Both the position numbers and the translations under genes were made by a program. A stretch of DNA of 64,000 bases from NCBI RefSeq assembly GCF_002443255.2, contig NW_019211459.1:19092524-19156523 (forward strand), in the 5' to 3' direction. Origin of the DNA: Varroa destructor. Its lineage: Eukaryota; Arthropoda; Arachnida; Mesostigmata; Varroidae. Shown in pieces: positions 24,614-37,258 of the stretch (positions within the stretch are counted from its first letter, which is position 1; the number at the start of each line of letters is the position of its first letter). The notes beneath the pieces were generated by a model. It did no database searches and was not told the DNA's origin. It saw only the letters and a list, made by a program, of their open reading frames with translations.

Positions 24614-27600
24614 GTAAGAGATTACTTTTGCTGAATCTGTTTTCTATCGCGCTACAAAATTTATTGGTATCGGCGTGTTCTATCGTGTCCTAAAACATCT
24701 CGGTTACCGCGTACGGTACTGAAGCGTCCTAGCCCTGCGGTTGCTTGCTGAGTGTACTTTCTTAATTAAATAGCTTACGCATAGATTGAATGGATCCGAA
24801 TTTTGCTGGTGCACTGAGTAACAGCCGAAGAGATACCCCCCTTGAAGAAGAAATCCCCTGTCTCAATAAACCACAGACTGCCTTCTTGTAGAGTGCGCCT
24901 ATCGCACTTGGCCAATACAAACGTTGACAAAGGTTAACGAATGACTTAATCAATTTCGTCCGGAATTCATATGCTCATATTGAAAGCTACGTCGCTATGC
25001 TAACATCGCCTTATGTTAACGCTGAGAACCGCACGTGGTCATGCGGTCAATGGCAAATAATAATAATACCCTTTATGTAGAAACCAATCTCAACCAATCT
25101 CTTCAGGACTACACGTTTGTCTTTTTACAGTCTGCGCTTGTCTGAAGACACACACAAACCGATCTTCCTCTTGTAGCATTCAAATGAACTCCATCAAGTC
25201 TTGGTCCAAAACGGTAGACTATAAGATTCCTGGGGATTTTTCTATTACTAAACTTGCCAATGTACGCATGATTCTTTCTTGCGTAAATTGATCGCGCACC
25301 GTTTTTTCTGTGCGTTTCACCGCTACTGAAAATATGAAAACTGCAAGCGGACAATACAGACATGCTTTCGATAATAATATTTTTTGCTAGATGTATTATA
25401 TTCTCTGTCTTTATTGCCCATCAATGACAATTCATAGATAGTAAAGAAGCTTACATTGCCGAGCCAGTTAGCTGTCTAAAAAAAAACAACTGTTGACTTA
25501 TTAATTTATCTTTATATATAACTAGCTATAGAAGTTAGATAGCAGAAATCAATGACTATATAACATAATAGTAGTAACATTAAGCTACTATGGGTAACGT
25601 GTTAACACTATGTTTTTAACGAGCTCACTCTTTAAGGGTACTATAATATATCGTTACGTTTCCTTAACGACATACCTAGGTAACACTTCTTTTGGCCTCT
25701 ACCCGTTTTTGCCGTATGAAATGCCATGATGTTTCCCGATACGATTTTTCTGGCCTTTCGCTCCACTTTTCTTTAACACTTAGAAATTACCTTCGGTAGA
25801 TGCTTTTATTAAAATGACCAAAACGTTACTTAGCGTTCACGTGTTTTCCTGCGGATTCACATATATATTGCGCGATATATATCCCGCTGAGACAGCTCCC
25901 GGCATGTCGTTGTTTACTCGTTCCTTTTTCTGTGCTTATTTTCAGCAATGGCGCCCACTTTTCCTTGTCGGTGCTGCTTTGCCGCTGCTCATCTGCAGTT
26001 ATGTGCAGTCAGTGGCGACAGACGCAGCTGGACTTGGTAGCGCAAAAGCCAGCCGGAGTTGCTCGACGTTGCCTGGTCGGGTGGAGATGCGTATGGCTGA
26101 CTATGTTCCTAGCCGTCGGCCTATATTAAGGTCTGAAAGAAGACAGAAAGAATCCGGCGGATGCTGAAGCTTGCGGGAGAAGCTTGTAGAGACTCGCTGC
26201 CGACGGCTTTAGCAGGCCGAACACCCAGACATAGTAGCTTGTTGGTGGCTTCGTATTGAGCAGCAGGCGAATGCGAGCTACTGGAGCTTGATTCGCCTAC
26301 GTGCTGTCGAGGTACCCAACGTTCCGGGTCGTTAGTTGGGTCCACACTCTCACAGTCATACTATGTACTCTCACAGCCTTTGGGAATATGTTGGCCTAAC
26401 TTCGTGCTACTCCCGAGAGCATTGGTAACATTGCCCATAACACCTTCTTCTCGCGTTTCGACAAAGACTGCCGATACATCAGGTAATGTATAGCTTCTTG
26501 TAAACGCGCACAAACGACGAAGTTCAAATCTCAGATAGATTAACCTGTTTGAGCTGGATTAAACATATAAGTTTCGGATGCAAATTCACGTACTTTTGCA
26601 CTTTTTTCTTTATATGCTTACACTGTCTATATATTCGTTGCGGTTTTTGAAATTGGCGCTTTGCCTCGTTCGAAATTAAACCATAGCATGTCGAATTTCA
26701 AATGCATCCATGTTGCAATGCCCGTTAAAAGCCTGGGCATAGTATAGGTCTCACTACGTAAGCCACCTCTATAACTCAGCCAAGATCTAGGCTCTGCATT
26801 ACGGCACCAGAATTACCATTGTATAATATTTTCGTAATTAATGTTTCACGAGAATCGCATCGAAGGTTCAGTGCGGCTTGTAACGTAGTTTTCAAATTTG
26901 CCTTTGCAGCAGTGAACAAAACCTCGTTTTTACTGAAAGCTGACATACATTTCAAACATATCGTCTACAAAAAAACTAAGAAGAATAACGTGGCCGTATC
27001 ATTACCAGCATCACCGTCGAGCTGCCTGCTTCTACGCATACCCTACACGGAACAAGCTGCTCCATCATTCAAAATATGCAGCTAAGATGTTTAAGAAGAT
27101 TAACTTGATTTGGCAATAGATAGCAGGCGAGTAAATTTCATAGGGAAAAAATAAGTAAGACACCGTTTTCATACGCTTTTCATTTCGGTCCTTCATACCT
27201 TAGTGATTTATAGATAGGATTTATTTCTCATAGAGTCCGGAAATCGATAGAAGCATTATTTTCCATACTTTTTTTCTATTTGAACGTTTCTGCAGTATCT
27301 TTTCATATATACACATATATAATTCGTATTGATCTCTTGTTAATAGAATTTCGAGCATTCGGCCATAAAATTTAGCTCAGAGAATCAGGTCGATATACCT
27401 GAGTCATTTGAATATAGTAACTGGACCGGTTCATGAGACATTTTATGTTCGAAATAAGAATAGTCGGAGACTATAGTAGTTCGAGAATGTATTTAATGCT
27501 TATTTAGGGCAATGTGTACAGGAGCCAACGCTTGTGAACAATACATGTCCCTACGGATCGTAGGCGATAGCTTCTAGTGCTCGATTTCAAACGCCTAGTA

Positions 27601-30078
27601 GGCACCGACCACCTTCAGCAGTGTGCACACCTTCGAAAAGGACTATTTTTTATTATTAAGTGCAATAATCCTGCTTTACCTACACTTGTTGTATGTTTTC
27701 GGGCGTTTAGCGACTCGAACGTATGACTCCTTGTAATTGGCTCTCAAATACGATCCTTCCAGTGCTTCTTAGGGACACCACCGCGCTACAACAAAAAATG
27801 AGCTAAACTCCAAACAGTAACTTAAAAACGGGCCCAGTTTTCACGTTGAACCTTGTTTGTCTAAAAGAAAATTAAAGTTTCCAGGTAGATGAGAGCAAAT
27901 GATTTTATCTTCCTGCTATAAAAAAAAAGTTGTCCCTATTTTTTTTAACAACAACATGTAAGTTGTTGGTTCTTGTTTATTTATAACGTTAATAGTAGAC
28001 AGTATGATACCTTAATTGTATTTAGGAAAAAATACTGGATGCATGTAGTCACTTGGACATCTATTGTTGTACATATTTGCAAGTACCTGTCAAACCTGAT
28101 AATTTTTTTGGTAAAGTTATTTATTTTTTCTAATTAGCGTGTTTGTTTTTTGAATTGTTTATTGTTGCTTAATATTTTTAGTCTGTGACTGTAAGGGTTA
28201 TCAACACCTAAAAGGCTAATACATACTTTCTAATCTTCATACCCATCAAATCATGCCCGTTTATGTTTTCTTTATCGACAGCTCCGCTTGTTGTTTGGCT
28301 TCAAATGACTTCAACAAGTTTGGATCATACTAGAAATTATTTTTAACCACTTTGTTTAGAAAATGCTTACTCGCATTATACCGGATTTACTCGCCGGACG
28401 CTACGGGGATTTATCAATAACAGTCAACTGATTCCTCGAAAGGGAGGTGTCATAAACAAGGCAACCTCGACTGTGCACAAAGGTCTATGCGTTATTATAG
28501 CGTATCTCGAAAGAGCATACTTTAGTGGTGCACGGGCATATTTTTTTCTGAAATCCACTCTGTTTAGGTCTGTATTTTATAGACCCAGCGGGCTGGTGTT
28601 GTCGCAGTTTCGTCGGTCACTCTAATCCGACTGGATCGGGGATCAATACAGATGAACCCGATTTTGTGCTGGATTGACGATCGCTGGCTAGGCTAGATTT
28701 GGCGCTGCTTATTGCTTTGTGTGGTCGCTTCCGGGCTCAGTTCAAGTTCGGCGGTCTCGCCTTCAGCTGTGCTAGCGGCTTCAGCCTCCATCATCAGTCC
28801 GCAACAGCAGTGCTCTCCCCAATGCAACAACTTGCGGGAGGTGTCGTGCGCAAAGAGCGACGTGGCAGGCCAAGCGAATAGAAGAAGTTTGTGCTCTCGT
28901 GTAGGATGCATGTAGGTTTTTGCTGGATATCGACACTGGATGAAAACCCCGTAGCTATCCAACGGACGAACGGATCCTTCTCCCTGTCATTAGTTGTAGT
29001 GGCAGTAGAAGCAACCTGCCGTCGCACTGCGGCGCCCTGCTTGCATGCGCCATGTCTAGCTAGCCATATCCCCTATCCTACCATTGCAGAAAAGACTGTC
29101 GGTCTGCAGCAGCTCCGCGCTGTTTTATAAGTTCGTCGCCTTTTTGCGGCCACCAAAAAAAGGGAAATGCAGGTGGAACAACCGAGAAGGACTAGCGGGC
29201 CCTGCAATATACGAGGTAACTACGGACAGATAGGTTCTATGAAACTGTGAGTAAAGTATGGGCTCTGCGACTATGCCGGCTCGACTATCGTGCAAGTACC
29301 GCGGTAAAAGCAGTAACGGCAATGTGTATTTGTGCTCGTGTGAGCGCGAGTCGATGTGTGCGCCGACCTGCAAGATGTACACACAAGATGTAGTACACAG
29401 GCACAAGCTGTATTTTCTGCAGGTATCTAGTGGCAGTTGCAGTGGCCATACTAATGTTCAGCGATATACCGAAACCCCTAAAGCCTCCAGCAGCTACTAG
29501 TTGTACACCTGAACGCTACCGTTATTGCAGCTGAAGGCGCCGCTGTCGCTAGCTGGGAGTTGACTGCTTTTCCCAGCTGACTGCGGTCTTCCTCGGGCGG
29601 AGCGCTGAAAGCCGTGAGCAGACAGAGCTAAGGCTAGAGCTGCTTTTGAAAACCGTATGAGAGTTCTTCGTTTGACTGCTCATTGCTCGAGCTCGCTTTC
29701 CTTTTCGATTACGCTCCCTCGGCTTCATAAGCGTGAAGAGGTTCAGGAGTATCTGTTGAAGGGTAAGATTCAGGAAAAAAAACAGAGAGAGGGCCACTTG
29801 GAACGACACGAGCATGAACTCGCTCACTTAGACTGTAGTGACGGTGGTCGTAGCGGCGATAGGAGCAGTAGAGCAGGCATCTGTCGTCAGCGGTTTGAAC
29901 TATGACTCTGTGAGGCCGCTCGGCTTGCCGGTCAGACAGTTCCCTGAGTAAGGTATTACTTACTGGTGTTGCTATCGGCGCGCCGTCGTGTCCCTTGCTC
30001 TGAACCCATGCTTTGTGATTCTCTACGCTAAGACTAAGACCGACAGTCCGTACCTTACCGTTGGCAGGAATTGGACGG

Positions 30079-30139
30079 CTCCTTTTCCTCAATTTCTCCT
30101 TTACTCTCTTCAACTTTCTTTCCATTTGTCTCCCTTTAG
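30079..30139 (+). promoter_or_regulatory. Very long polypyrimidine tract ending in a 3' splice-site consensus
   Basis: From 30079 to 30137 the plus strand is nearly all C and T with no AG, then reads CCCTTTAG|GGGCCC. A 59-base AG-free tract is the hallmark of a strong acceptor. The following sequence contains AAGATGGATACC with a 16-codon frame to a stop (MDTALLVFYPLLLLSR), and a weak donor ACAA|GTAAGC near 30257. No frame is open through that interval, so an exon here would be untranslated or terminal. Confidence 0.4.
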
Positions 30140-30653
30140 GGGCCCAGAGAGGAATAGAGAAATCATAAAGATGGATACCGCTTTACTGGTTTTTTATCCA
30201 TTGCTATTGCTTTCCCGCTGACTGGCTTTTGCTGTGTGTTTACGCAACTGCTACAAGTAAGCAACAGGCGACGATGATGACTACGTATGCCCGTTATAGC
30301 AGGAGGATTGGTATTAACAGAAATATCAGTTCTGATACACGATCGTGATATAGCATGACAGAAAGAGGCAATAGAAGGATAGTACAAGTCAGTAGCCTTT
30401 GCTGCTGCTACTGCCACCGCCGCTGTGGCCCTGCGATATCCCGCTCCTCCTGGTATGGCCAGGGACGAACACAGTCAGGCTCGTGATGAGAAGCCTTGGA
30501 TATGGGCAGATGGAAGCACTATGGGCAAAGCAGAAACTGCTACCGTGGCCGCTTCTCTTTTCCTGGCCGTTTCTTGGTCGGGCTAGTCTTACTAACACCA
30601 GCCCTAGTTTTTCTATCAGGGATTTCCTATAGGCCGGTGATGACGACAACCAA

Positions 30654-30779
30654 TCAGAAAACGATGTGAATACGGTGATGGTGGTGGCAATGATAGCATG
30701 GATCTGCTGATTTCGATCGCGGCGCGAGATTGAGATTGGTTACGAATGCATAATACAGCTCACGACTATGCAGAGCTTT
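30654..30779 (-). CDS. Candidate terminal exon of minus-strand chain
   Basis: The acceptor CTCCATCTTCAG follows a pyrimidine-rich stretch (TATTCCTTCTTGTCGTC upstream). Read in phase 0, the exon gives 41 codons and a TGA at 30656-30654. The end is His-rich (CYHCHHHHRIHIVF). It lies 210 bases below the donor of the exon at 30990, giving a short intron typical of compact animal genes. There is no clear AATAAA on this strand close to the stop, which weakens the case. No family recognised. Confidence 0.25.
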   Translation of the reverse strand, partial: KALHSRELYYAFVTNLNLAPRSKSADPCYHCHHHHRIHIVF

Positions 30780-30989
30780 CTGAAGATGGAGTCAAACTGA
30801 CGACAAGAAGGAATACTCTTATATTATATATGTATATGTATAGATGCTACTTCTTTAAACATTACAGAGAGCTACGTTTTATATGGGTATGTACCCCTCG
30901 CCTTATAGCCTCGTTGATTCGCCGTCAATGTATGCGCATCCACATCTCTGAGACGACTCACGTCTTAAGGATTGTTTCTTCTTCCTTAC

Positions 30990-31136
30990 CTCTTCGCCAT
31001 ATATGACAAAGACGCACACAGCATATACGTGTATAAGTATATCCGGCAGAATTTTGTGCATTAGAATTGCATTTGTTTCCTTTCCACTGTGCATCCACAA
31101 TTTGTTCACCGCAAGCACACAACCAGCTTTAAGGCA
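30990..31136 (-). CDS. Candidate internal exon of minus-strand chain, 49 codons
   Basis: The acceptor CGCTGGCCTCCTTTTCAG and donor GAAGAG|GTAAGGAAG are both strong. The 147 nt are a multiple of three, and only phase 0 is open: the other two frames stop within about ten codons. The peptide begins CLKAGCVLAVNK and ends with a hydrophobic stretch (ILIHVYAVCVFVIYGEE) that could be a membrane segment or buried helix. Phase 0 at both ends agrees with the neighbours at 32716 and 30654. This is the best-supported single exon of the chain, though I recognise no homologue. Confidence 0.3.
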
Positions 31137-31510
31137 CTGAAAAGGAGGCCAGCGGAACGGCTCTGGAGAAAAAGTGTCGAATCAAAGCAACCTTATAAGA
31201 GTCCTCAAAGAAGCCCAAATCGCGAGTCGCGCCTCTAGTAGGCCGATAGCTATAACTGCATGCGGGTGCTGTTTTCTTGTTCGTCCTAAATCTACACTAG
31301 ACGACCACAATAGACTTACAATAAAACCTGTTCGATTCGTGTCTGGCTGGCGAAGACACTCGTCTTAGCTCCCCGACCCATGCAGCCATCTTGTCTGCTG
31401 TTCTCTGGGCCCCCTCTGGCTACCAATGACCATCATCAACACCGTCGGCTTTACTGCGATTAGCAGCAATTACATCCCACTCCCATCTTTCGTTTTTTCG
31501 CCCGCTCGCC

Positions 31511-31522
31511 TTTTTTTTTTTT
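31511..31522 (+). repeat. Poly-T run of 12
   Basis: Read directly within a pyrimidine-rich stretch. Confidence 0.85.
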
Positions 31523-31841
31523 CTAGCCCCCGATTTCCCCTCTTTACAACAATTCACCCTTCTCGTAGAGCTTTCGAAGACGAAAGTGCGACCAGATTTC
31601 GAAAGGCACAAAAAGGAAAAAAACCAAAAAAGACGAAGGTAACTTCTCCTTCGTTCTGTCATCATCTGGCCCAGTTCGGAATCCAACTTATTCTATCCCT
31701 ATGTAAGTCCCTGTACCCGACCCATATTGGTCCTTCCTAGAGCCCTAGCCTGTGCAGCCCCAGTTTTCTCTCTCACACGTCGTCTTTCACTCGACGCAGG
31801 CTTCGATGCCTTGCGAAATTCGATTCGGTTCTGAAAAGATT

Positions 31842-31862
31842 CAGCAGCAGCAGCAGCAGCAG
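31842..31862 (+). repeat. (CAG)7 triplet repeat
   Basis: Seven perfect CAG units followed by imperfect CAGCCG units, the longest trinucleotide run of this type in the window. It is not inside a convincing coding frame. Confidence 0.92.
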
Positions 31863-32715
31863 CCGCAGCCGCCACAAGCCGACCTGTAACGCGTCACGCT
31901 ACTATGTTCACGGTTGATTCCCTAAAGAACGCAGGAGGCAATGTACAGACTGACGGGATGAGCTTGTTGGGTTCTTGGCTTGGCCATCCTGCCCATCCAC
32001 CGGCGAATTTAATCATCCTGCGAATTTGAATCCTCTCTGTCGCCATCGTTTGCGAACGAACGACGAATGAAGCACTGGAGAGAGCAGCGTAATGCCAAAG
32101 AAGAGAAGTAAGTAGTCGACAAGCCGGTGATGGCAGCAGGGTCGAAGGTGGTGGCAGTTTTGGGATTTTGCAAAACAGCCGGTCCTGTCGGGGCAAAGTT
32201 CTGGGCAAAATGGAACGGAGATGGGGAACAGCTATGCATCTGTGTGGCCGACGATTCTGTTGAGTGTGATGCAGGAAAGGGGATATGGGTCAGGGTGTGC
32301 CCGAAAAGAATAGAACGAACAGAAAGAGAAGCTGAGACAGCTCGGTCCCCATCTCGTGCTGATGTTGCCTCCCCCGATTTCACGTCTCCGTTATGCGGTG
32401 CCGCTACTGCTGTTATTGCTGCTCGTCGCACTCCGCCACCACGAATTTCCCTTTGCCTCCTTTGCCGCCAGTGTCGACTATGTCCGATGCCGGCCGACGT
32501 TACCGCTTTCAATGCGGCTTCAGCCGGCACCTCCTGCATTGATTCGTTCCGTCTTCTTCGCTGTATCTCGTTTTCAGTGCGTTCCTTTGGCGTCGGCATA
32601 CTGTGCCTTCTGTTTGCTTTTTTCTTCTTTCCGTCACGTCTGTTTCTTGCTTTCCCGCAATCGATGCTCCAGCTAACATCCTCACCTTTGATTTTCTTCA
32701 GTGGCGCTCACTTAC

Positions 32716-32772
32716 TGCGACAGTCGCGGCAGCGGCAGTAGGGACAAGAAAAAACGTCGGTGCGGCCTCTTT
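32716..32772 (-). CDS. Candidate 57-nt internal exon of minus-strand chain
   Basis: The acceptor ends CGCATTCGCGCTCAG, with a strong T- and C-rich tract some 25-50 bases upstream, and the donor is GCA|GTAAGTGAGC. Nineteen codons in phase 0 give KEAAPTFFLVPTAAAATVA, joining in frame to the exons at 36392 and 30990. All three frames are open here, so the frame choice rests on the neighbours. The phase-0 frame also continues upstream past the acceptor for some 50 codons without any ATG, so the exon could be longer. Confidence 0.22.
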
Positions 32773-33000
32773 CTGAGCGCGAATGCGTGGCCCAAAGTAG
32801 GTCAGTAAAAAAGAAAGAGACAACAAGAAAATGGAGGGCTTGACACCCGCAGCCGCGCCCACGGTCGCTAGCGGATTCACGCAGGCAGACGACGAGACCG
32901 ATACGAGTGCTGATGTCTTGGCAGAATTCCTCTAATTTATCTCCGGTTAAGCGAGCAGAGCGATACCACGAGGATAGAAAAGGAGAATGCAATGGACGGA

Positions 33001-34300
33001 AGGAAATAAAATACGTTCGGTAATTAGAGGCACAGGATGGGGATTACATTTTTGCGCTATACGATTTCTTGTTTTCGAGCACAATTAGAATAAAGCTATT
33101 CATCACTGGGGGAAAAGTCAAGATAGAGATTTCAGAAATTTCCTGGGTCTTCAATTTTTAATCATGTATTTATCCACGTACGCAGTCTTTACATTTTTCA
33201 AAAACTAGGGAATCGGGCCCGCCAATCGATTGAAACTTGGTACCTTTAGGAGTAGGAAGACAAGCTACTAAAGGATAGGGCGGGCACATTTACGGATACG
33301 TTGTAGCCGCAGCTAATAGTCGAGTTCAACATGCCCAATTTGTCTTTGGTTTGTTTAATGGACGTTTAATTGATCGTCGCTCGAAAAGCAACTAATAAAT
33401 CGCTTGGAGAGTACCATATCATTGCAAAATGCTAATGGTGCTATTTCCAAAAATCATCATAAACCACCTTCACTATGTAAAAAGTTGTTTATGGCGTTTT
33501 TTTTTTAACTAACTGCGGGCTACCATAGCGTCTTTGGTCACTCCATCGTATACCGGGTAGAGCCAGGCCAAATGTTGACGAATCGGCGACTACATTATAC
33601 CTCGTCGGTCTACATATATTTCTTCTATGCTCATGTTCACCGTGAGTCTATTCTATCATGCTAGCAACTACCATTTCATGGGATGCTTTAGGGATACCCA
33701 CAGAGATTTGCTTTGTGCAGTTATTGATCTTCTCCCTAGTCGAATTTAAAATTGGATTTGGAAGAACTTCAGAAAAAGAACCTAGAAACATTTAAAGTTT
33801 GGCTTGCCCGTTCTGATCTATGGATACTAAGATTCTGTCTGTTCTAAAGAAACGTCATTCGGTAAAGATGAAATGATGCTATGCATCTACAATTTTATTA
33901 TTTTTGAGCCCGTTTTTTACGAGTTGACTAAACAACACATTACACTCACTAATCCATATGCCTTACAATGTTTGCGTTAAGAGCAATCCAACTAAGGTGC
34001 ATATATGTTCCTGGTCATTATGAATGATACATTATTTTCATCGAAATACTGTTTTTTTTTTATTCCAGTAGGGCCGTACAAAACATTTGTCTAAGCCATT
34101 TTGGAGTACGCGATACTTAACCACTAAAAAAAAAATCCTAACCCATATCGTTGCTTTCTTATTTTTACAATCTCAAAGGTATCGAAACTAAAACAGACTA
34201 GAGCCTCGTCAAATACACCGCACAGAAACAGGTCATAGTAAATGAATGCCACTAAACTGATCTGTGTGTTTTATACGCTAAGCATCCCGCTTATACCAAT
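33001..34300. other. AT-rich spacer
   Basis: Stop-rich in all frames with several A and T runs. Isolated donor-like CACC|GTGAGT near 33641 lacks an acceptor. Nothing recognised. On the minus strand it would lie inside the intron between the candidates at 36392 and 32716. Confidence 0.5.
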
Positions 34301-36480
34301 TCCATAATGATAGTCATGCATCATAGGCGGGTAGTGGGGCATGCATTCGCCACTATGGCATTGATCGTCGAGTACGACGTTATTTCTGTTAATGCTCTCA
34401 CTAACCTTGCAGATGTCTGCTTACGTTGTTGCTCTTCCCGGTCTATATTACTCTATATGTATCTGGATCGGATTGGCGGTGTCGATAGTGGTCAGCGCAT
34501 GTTGTGGCCATAGCAGCAATGTAACCGTGTGTGCGTATTCCCCCCCGCTTATTCCCATTTGCCCATCGTGGCAGCATACCATCGAACTGATTCTTTCTTC
34601 TGCTTGCAATCTTTCGCCTCCTTAGCTGACGAATCGCGACCGGTGGCCAACGGCCTATGGCCTGTGGCCATAGGCCTCAGGGAAGGCACACGCTTCAGGC
34701 GCTGGGCTGGCCCCTGTCTGTTCAACGTGCGGCTGCTACTACTTAAGTTTAGACAGGCGACCCTGCTGCGGCATCCGCGGCCATGTCCGAGCTTTAAGGA
34801 GCTCGACTGCTGCTCTGTTTCCCTGCCACCTGTACCCCGTCATCCCCCTTATTCTATCCTTCTGAGGCTTGGTCTCCGGTCACGTTCTCGGAGCCAATAC
34901 CTTGTTTTGCTTTCTATCTGCCTATGGTCTATATGCTGCTGCCGTGGTACTGCATGCTAGCTGGCATGACCGGGTCGACGACGAGGGAGTGCGAAGATGG
35001 GATAGCTCCGCGGGAGAAAAAGACAGGCGTCAAACGAACATACTCGCCGTGGACCGGCTACCCGCGTATCTATCTGTCTGTAGACCTGATGTGTCTGCGC
35101 GATCTCGTATGGGTAAGTCTTACCGCCTGGGTATGCGTGTATCCCGGTCTTTCGTTCGTTCGCTTACTATGTAGCAGCGTATGTGAGCGAGCTGAGGAGC
35201 AAGTAGGCTCACCGTCAGGCGGTCGAACAGGACGCCGGCGTATGGGGCTTCGCAAGGTCTACGGACCGCTATTGGCTAAGGCTAACTGGGGCTGGAGTTA
35301 ACCAGCACACAGACTCCTTATGCATGCCAGTTGCTTTATGATACCCTGTCGAACAGCCGCATGGCTTCGTTGACTGGCTGTCTCTCATTGCGTGTGGTCA
35401 TGGGGCTGCCCTCTGTCCGCTGCATCGACTACAGCCAGCATCGGAGCTTCTATACAACAGCTTTTTTAGTTTCTCCCCATTTCTCTCACAGACGTCCCGG
35501 ACTGCACTTTCGCCTTGCAACCCCTCACACGTCACAGACGAAGGCCCTCCGTCGACCGACTACTTCTTTTACTCCTTCTCGTGTTCTGGCTTTCTTATCT
35601 ATGAGACGGGTACTTCGTTTCCACTACTGCTGCCGGTCCATGCGGCCACACTACAAGAGAAACTCATGCTCGTACTGCCATATTACCCACTATATTACCC
35701 TTGTGCTACTATGTTACTAATTGCTTTGTCGTGCATGAGTTTCTTTCTTCGTTGTTCGTTGTCCTGCTCGGTCGCTCTTCCCGGTCGCGTCCTTCCTCCT
35801 TCTTGACTCGACTCAACTCTCAATGGTACGCACCGACCGGCAAACATTGCCCAAGCTAACTACTAAAGGATAGACGCCAGTCACATCCATGCCCTCCTAT
35901 TGCCTACTGTGCTGTTTTACGGCAAGTAGTCTCTGCGTGTATGTGTGTGTCTGTGTAAGTGCAGAATGCGCATGTGGCCGGTACCGTTTCTATTCCTCTG
36001 TCTGCGTGACGTGTAGGTATGTTTCTATGTGTTAGAAGCGATTAAGTGAGAAGGATGCACGAGTGAGTTCGGCGAGCAGGAGTTGCCTTGACGCGGACCG
36101 AATTCGGCGCGCCACAGGTTTTGGTGTGGTGTGCCTCCGGGTTTGGCACTCAACCACCTTCCGTTTGTTTGCTGCTGTGGCTTCATCGAGAAACGCGGCG
36201 GGATGAGCAGAGCTATAGGAGATAAAAGAGACGAAAGGCGCTAGCTGTAAGAAGACGGCCGCAGTCCTCATTGGAAACGGCACCACCTCGATGGACGAGA
36301 ACAGCAAAGATGATAATTTGATTAGCCCCTCTCGTCGTCCTCATGCTGGTGTGCTTTAGTCAGAAGGAAAGACGTTGAGCTATCCACTTACCCTCGGGCC
36401 TACATTAGTAGGCGCCGTAGTAATAACGGCAGTATTACGGTTGGAGTAGACCCCAGTGGCTGGCAAAGACACTCGCTGTC
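34301..36480. other. GC-richer, pyrimidine-biased block
   Basis: The plus strand is rich in C and T, which leaves long frames open (143, 101, 125 and 129 codons) without recognisable content. A 29-nt interval 35084-35112 has a good acceptor (TATCTATCTGTCTGTAG) and donor (TATGG|GTAAGTCTT), but its length breaks the phase of the plus-strand chain. The perfect hairpin at 34652-34676 is listed separately. The minus-strand exon candidate 36392-36493 lies at the end of the block. Confidence 0.4.
34652..34676. repeat. Perfect 11-bp GC-rich hairpin with 3-base loop
   Basis: GGCCTATGGCC (34652-34662) and GGCCATAGGCC (34666-34676) are exact reverse complements around TGT. GGCC motifs recur just upstream (GGTGGCC). 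It would form a very stable cruciform or RNA hairpin. Confidence 0.85.
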
Positions 36481-36493
36481 GAACACGGACCGA
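36392..36493 (-). CDS. Candidate internal exon of minus-strand chain, 34 codons
   Basis: The acceptor CCATCTGTTTGTTAG precedes 102 nt that end in the strong donor CCGAGG|GTAAGTGG. Only phase 0 is open. The two other frames stop, one of them just before the donor. The peptide is hydrophilic with Thr, Val, Asn and Arg (RVSLPATGVYSNRNTAVITT) and reads like an extracellular or disordered segment. Phase 0 at both ends and a length divisible by three agree with the other exons on this strand. No family recognised. Confidence 0.27.
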
Positions 36494-37195
36494 CTAACAA
36501 ACAGATGGACAACCAACCGAACGGATCTGTCTGCTCCAAAGATAGAGGGGAAGATCGGATAATCGGAAGCTAGACTAATAAATATACAGATTAGACAAGA
36601 GCTCACTACTTAAAATATAATATATCCATTCTAATTGGTCTAAGCAATTTGAATCAAGCGGTTAATATATTTAGTCGAACTAGTGCATCGGCTACGTCGG
36701 TAGTCCGGCATATTGGTAGGTAGGTGCGCGACCGCTTAATTAGGCGAATCATTCCCCCAAAAACTCCTAATAGAAAAAAGGTGCTCGTTCGAACCTCACA
36801 GGTCGGCAGATTTTGGCACCCCAGTCGATTAGGAAACAGGTTTAGTCTTTCATCTGCTCGAACATCAAATATCCATCCTCGTTTACTAGCCGAGGACATT
36901 CTGCTTCTGAAGGGAGCTCTGTAGTCGACAACAGGTGATCTGTGGAGGGCGAACTGATTTAAAACGAAACCAAGAGTCGTTATGCGTATAGGGAAAAAAT
37001 TGTTTCGGGCTGTATAGATATTCCGTTAAAACTTCGATGCCTCCGCTTATTTAAAAACGCTTAGTCGGAGCGAACTAGAGTTCGTTTCCTACAAAAATAT
37101 AGTTCGTTCGGGGCTAGGTAATTATTATCTACGCTTCGAAGGGAGATAGTATTTGTTTGTTGCTAACCGAATATCTTTATTTTTCATATATTTAG

Positions 37196-37258
37196 GAAAG
37201 CATTGCAGATCTAGGAAAGATCATACAGGAAAATATGCCCCTGTAACTTACTTGCCAG
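37196..37258 (+). CDS. Candidate 63-nt exon of plus-strand chain, best splice signals in window
   Basis: A TGCTAAC branch-point match at about 37160-37166 is followed by a T-rich tract (ATCTTTATTTTTCATATATTTAG), 63 bases, and a near-perfect donor CCAG|GTAAGTACAG. Of three frames only one is open: two bases, 20 codons (KHCRSRKDHTGKYAPVTYLP), one base. That is the phase required by the candidates at 16726 and 24581 before it and 41094 after it. The length is a multiple of three, so it could be an in-frame cassette exon. The basic, Cys-containing peptide matches no family I recognise. Confidence 0.35.

Larger units (their letters stand above)
21371..28660. other. Long AT-rich block, probably intron or intergenic
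   Basis: Stop-dense throughout, with frequent A and T runs. A strong minus-strand donor (CTAG|GTGAGTATT, exon side at 21404) closes a 71-codon minus frame at 21404-21619, whose stop codon lies exactly at the donor, so any exon there would be untranslated or in another phase. The minus frame at 23894-24136 (80 codons) is Gly- and Ser-rich and ends nowhere informative. A 33-nt microexon candidate at 24581 and a 13-base direct repeat at 23606 are listed separately. Between about 26400 and 28660 I see nothing beyond homopolymer runs. Confidence 0.45.
28661..33000. other. GC-richer block with candidate minus-strand exons
   Basis: Open frames are dense on both strands, with triplet repeats ((CAG)7 at 31842) and a very long plus-strand pyrimidine tract at 30079-30137. 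The best-supported items are the minus-strand exon candidates 32716-32772, 30990-31136 and 30654-30779. A minus donor CCA|GTAAGTAATA ends at 29962 behind a Lys- and Arg-rich 138-codon frame (29709-30125) whose acceptor I cannot place. The remaining frames show no family resemblance. Confidence 0.4.

Noticed and set aside
35084..35112. 29-nt plus-strand exon between the candidates at 24581 and 37196
   Set aside because: Splice signals are good, but its length shifts the frame and puts a stop in the 37196 exon.
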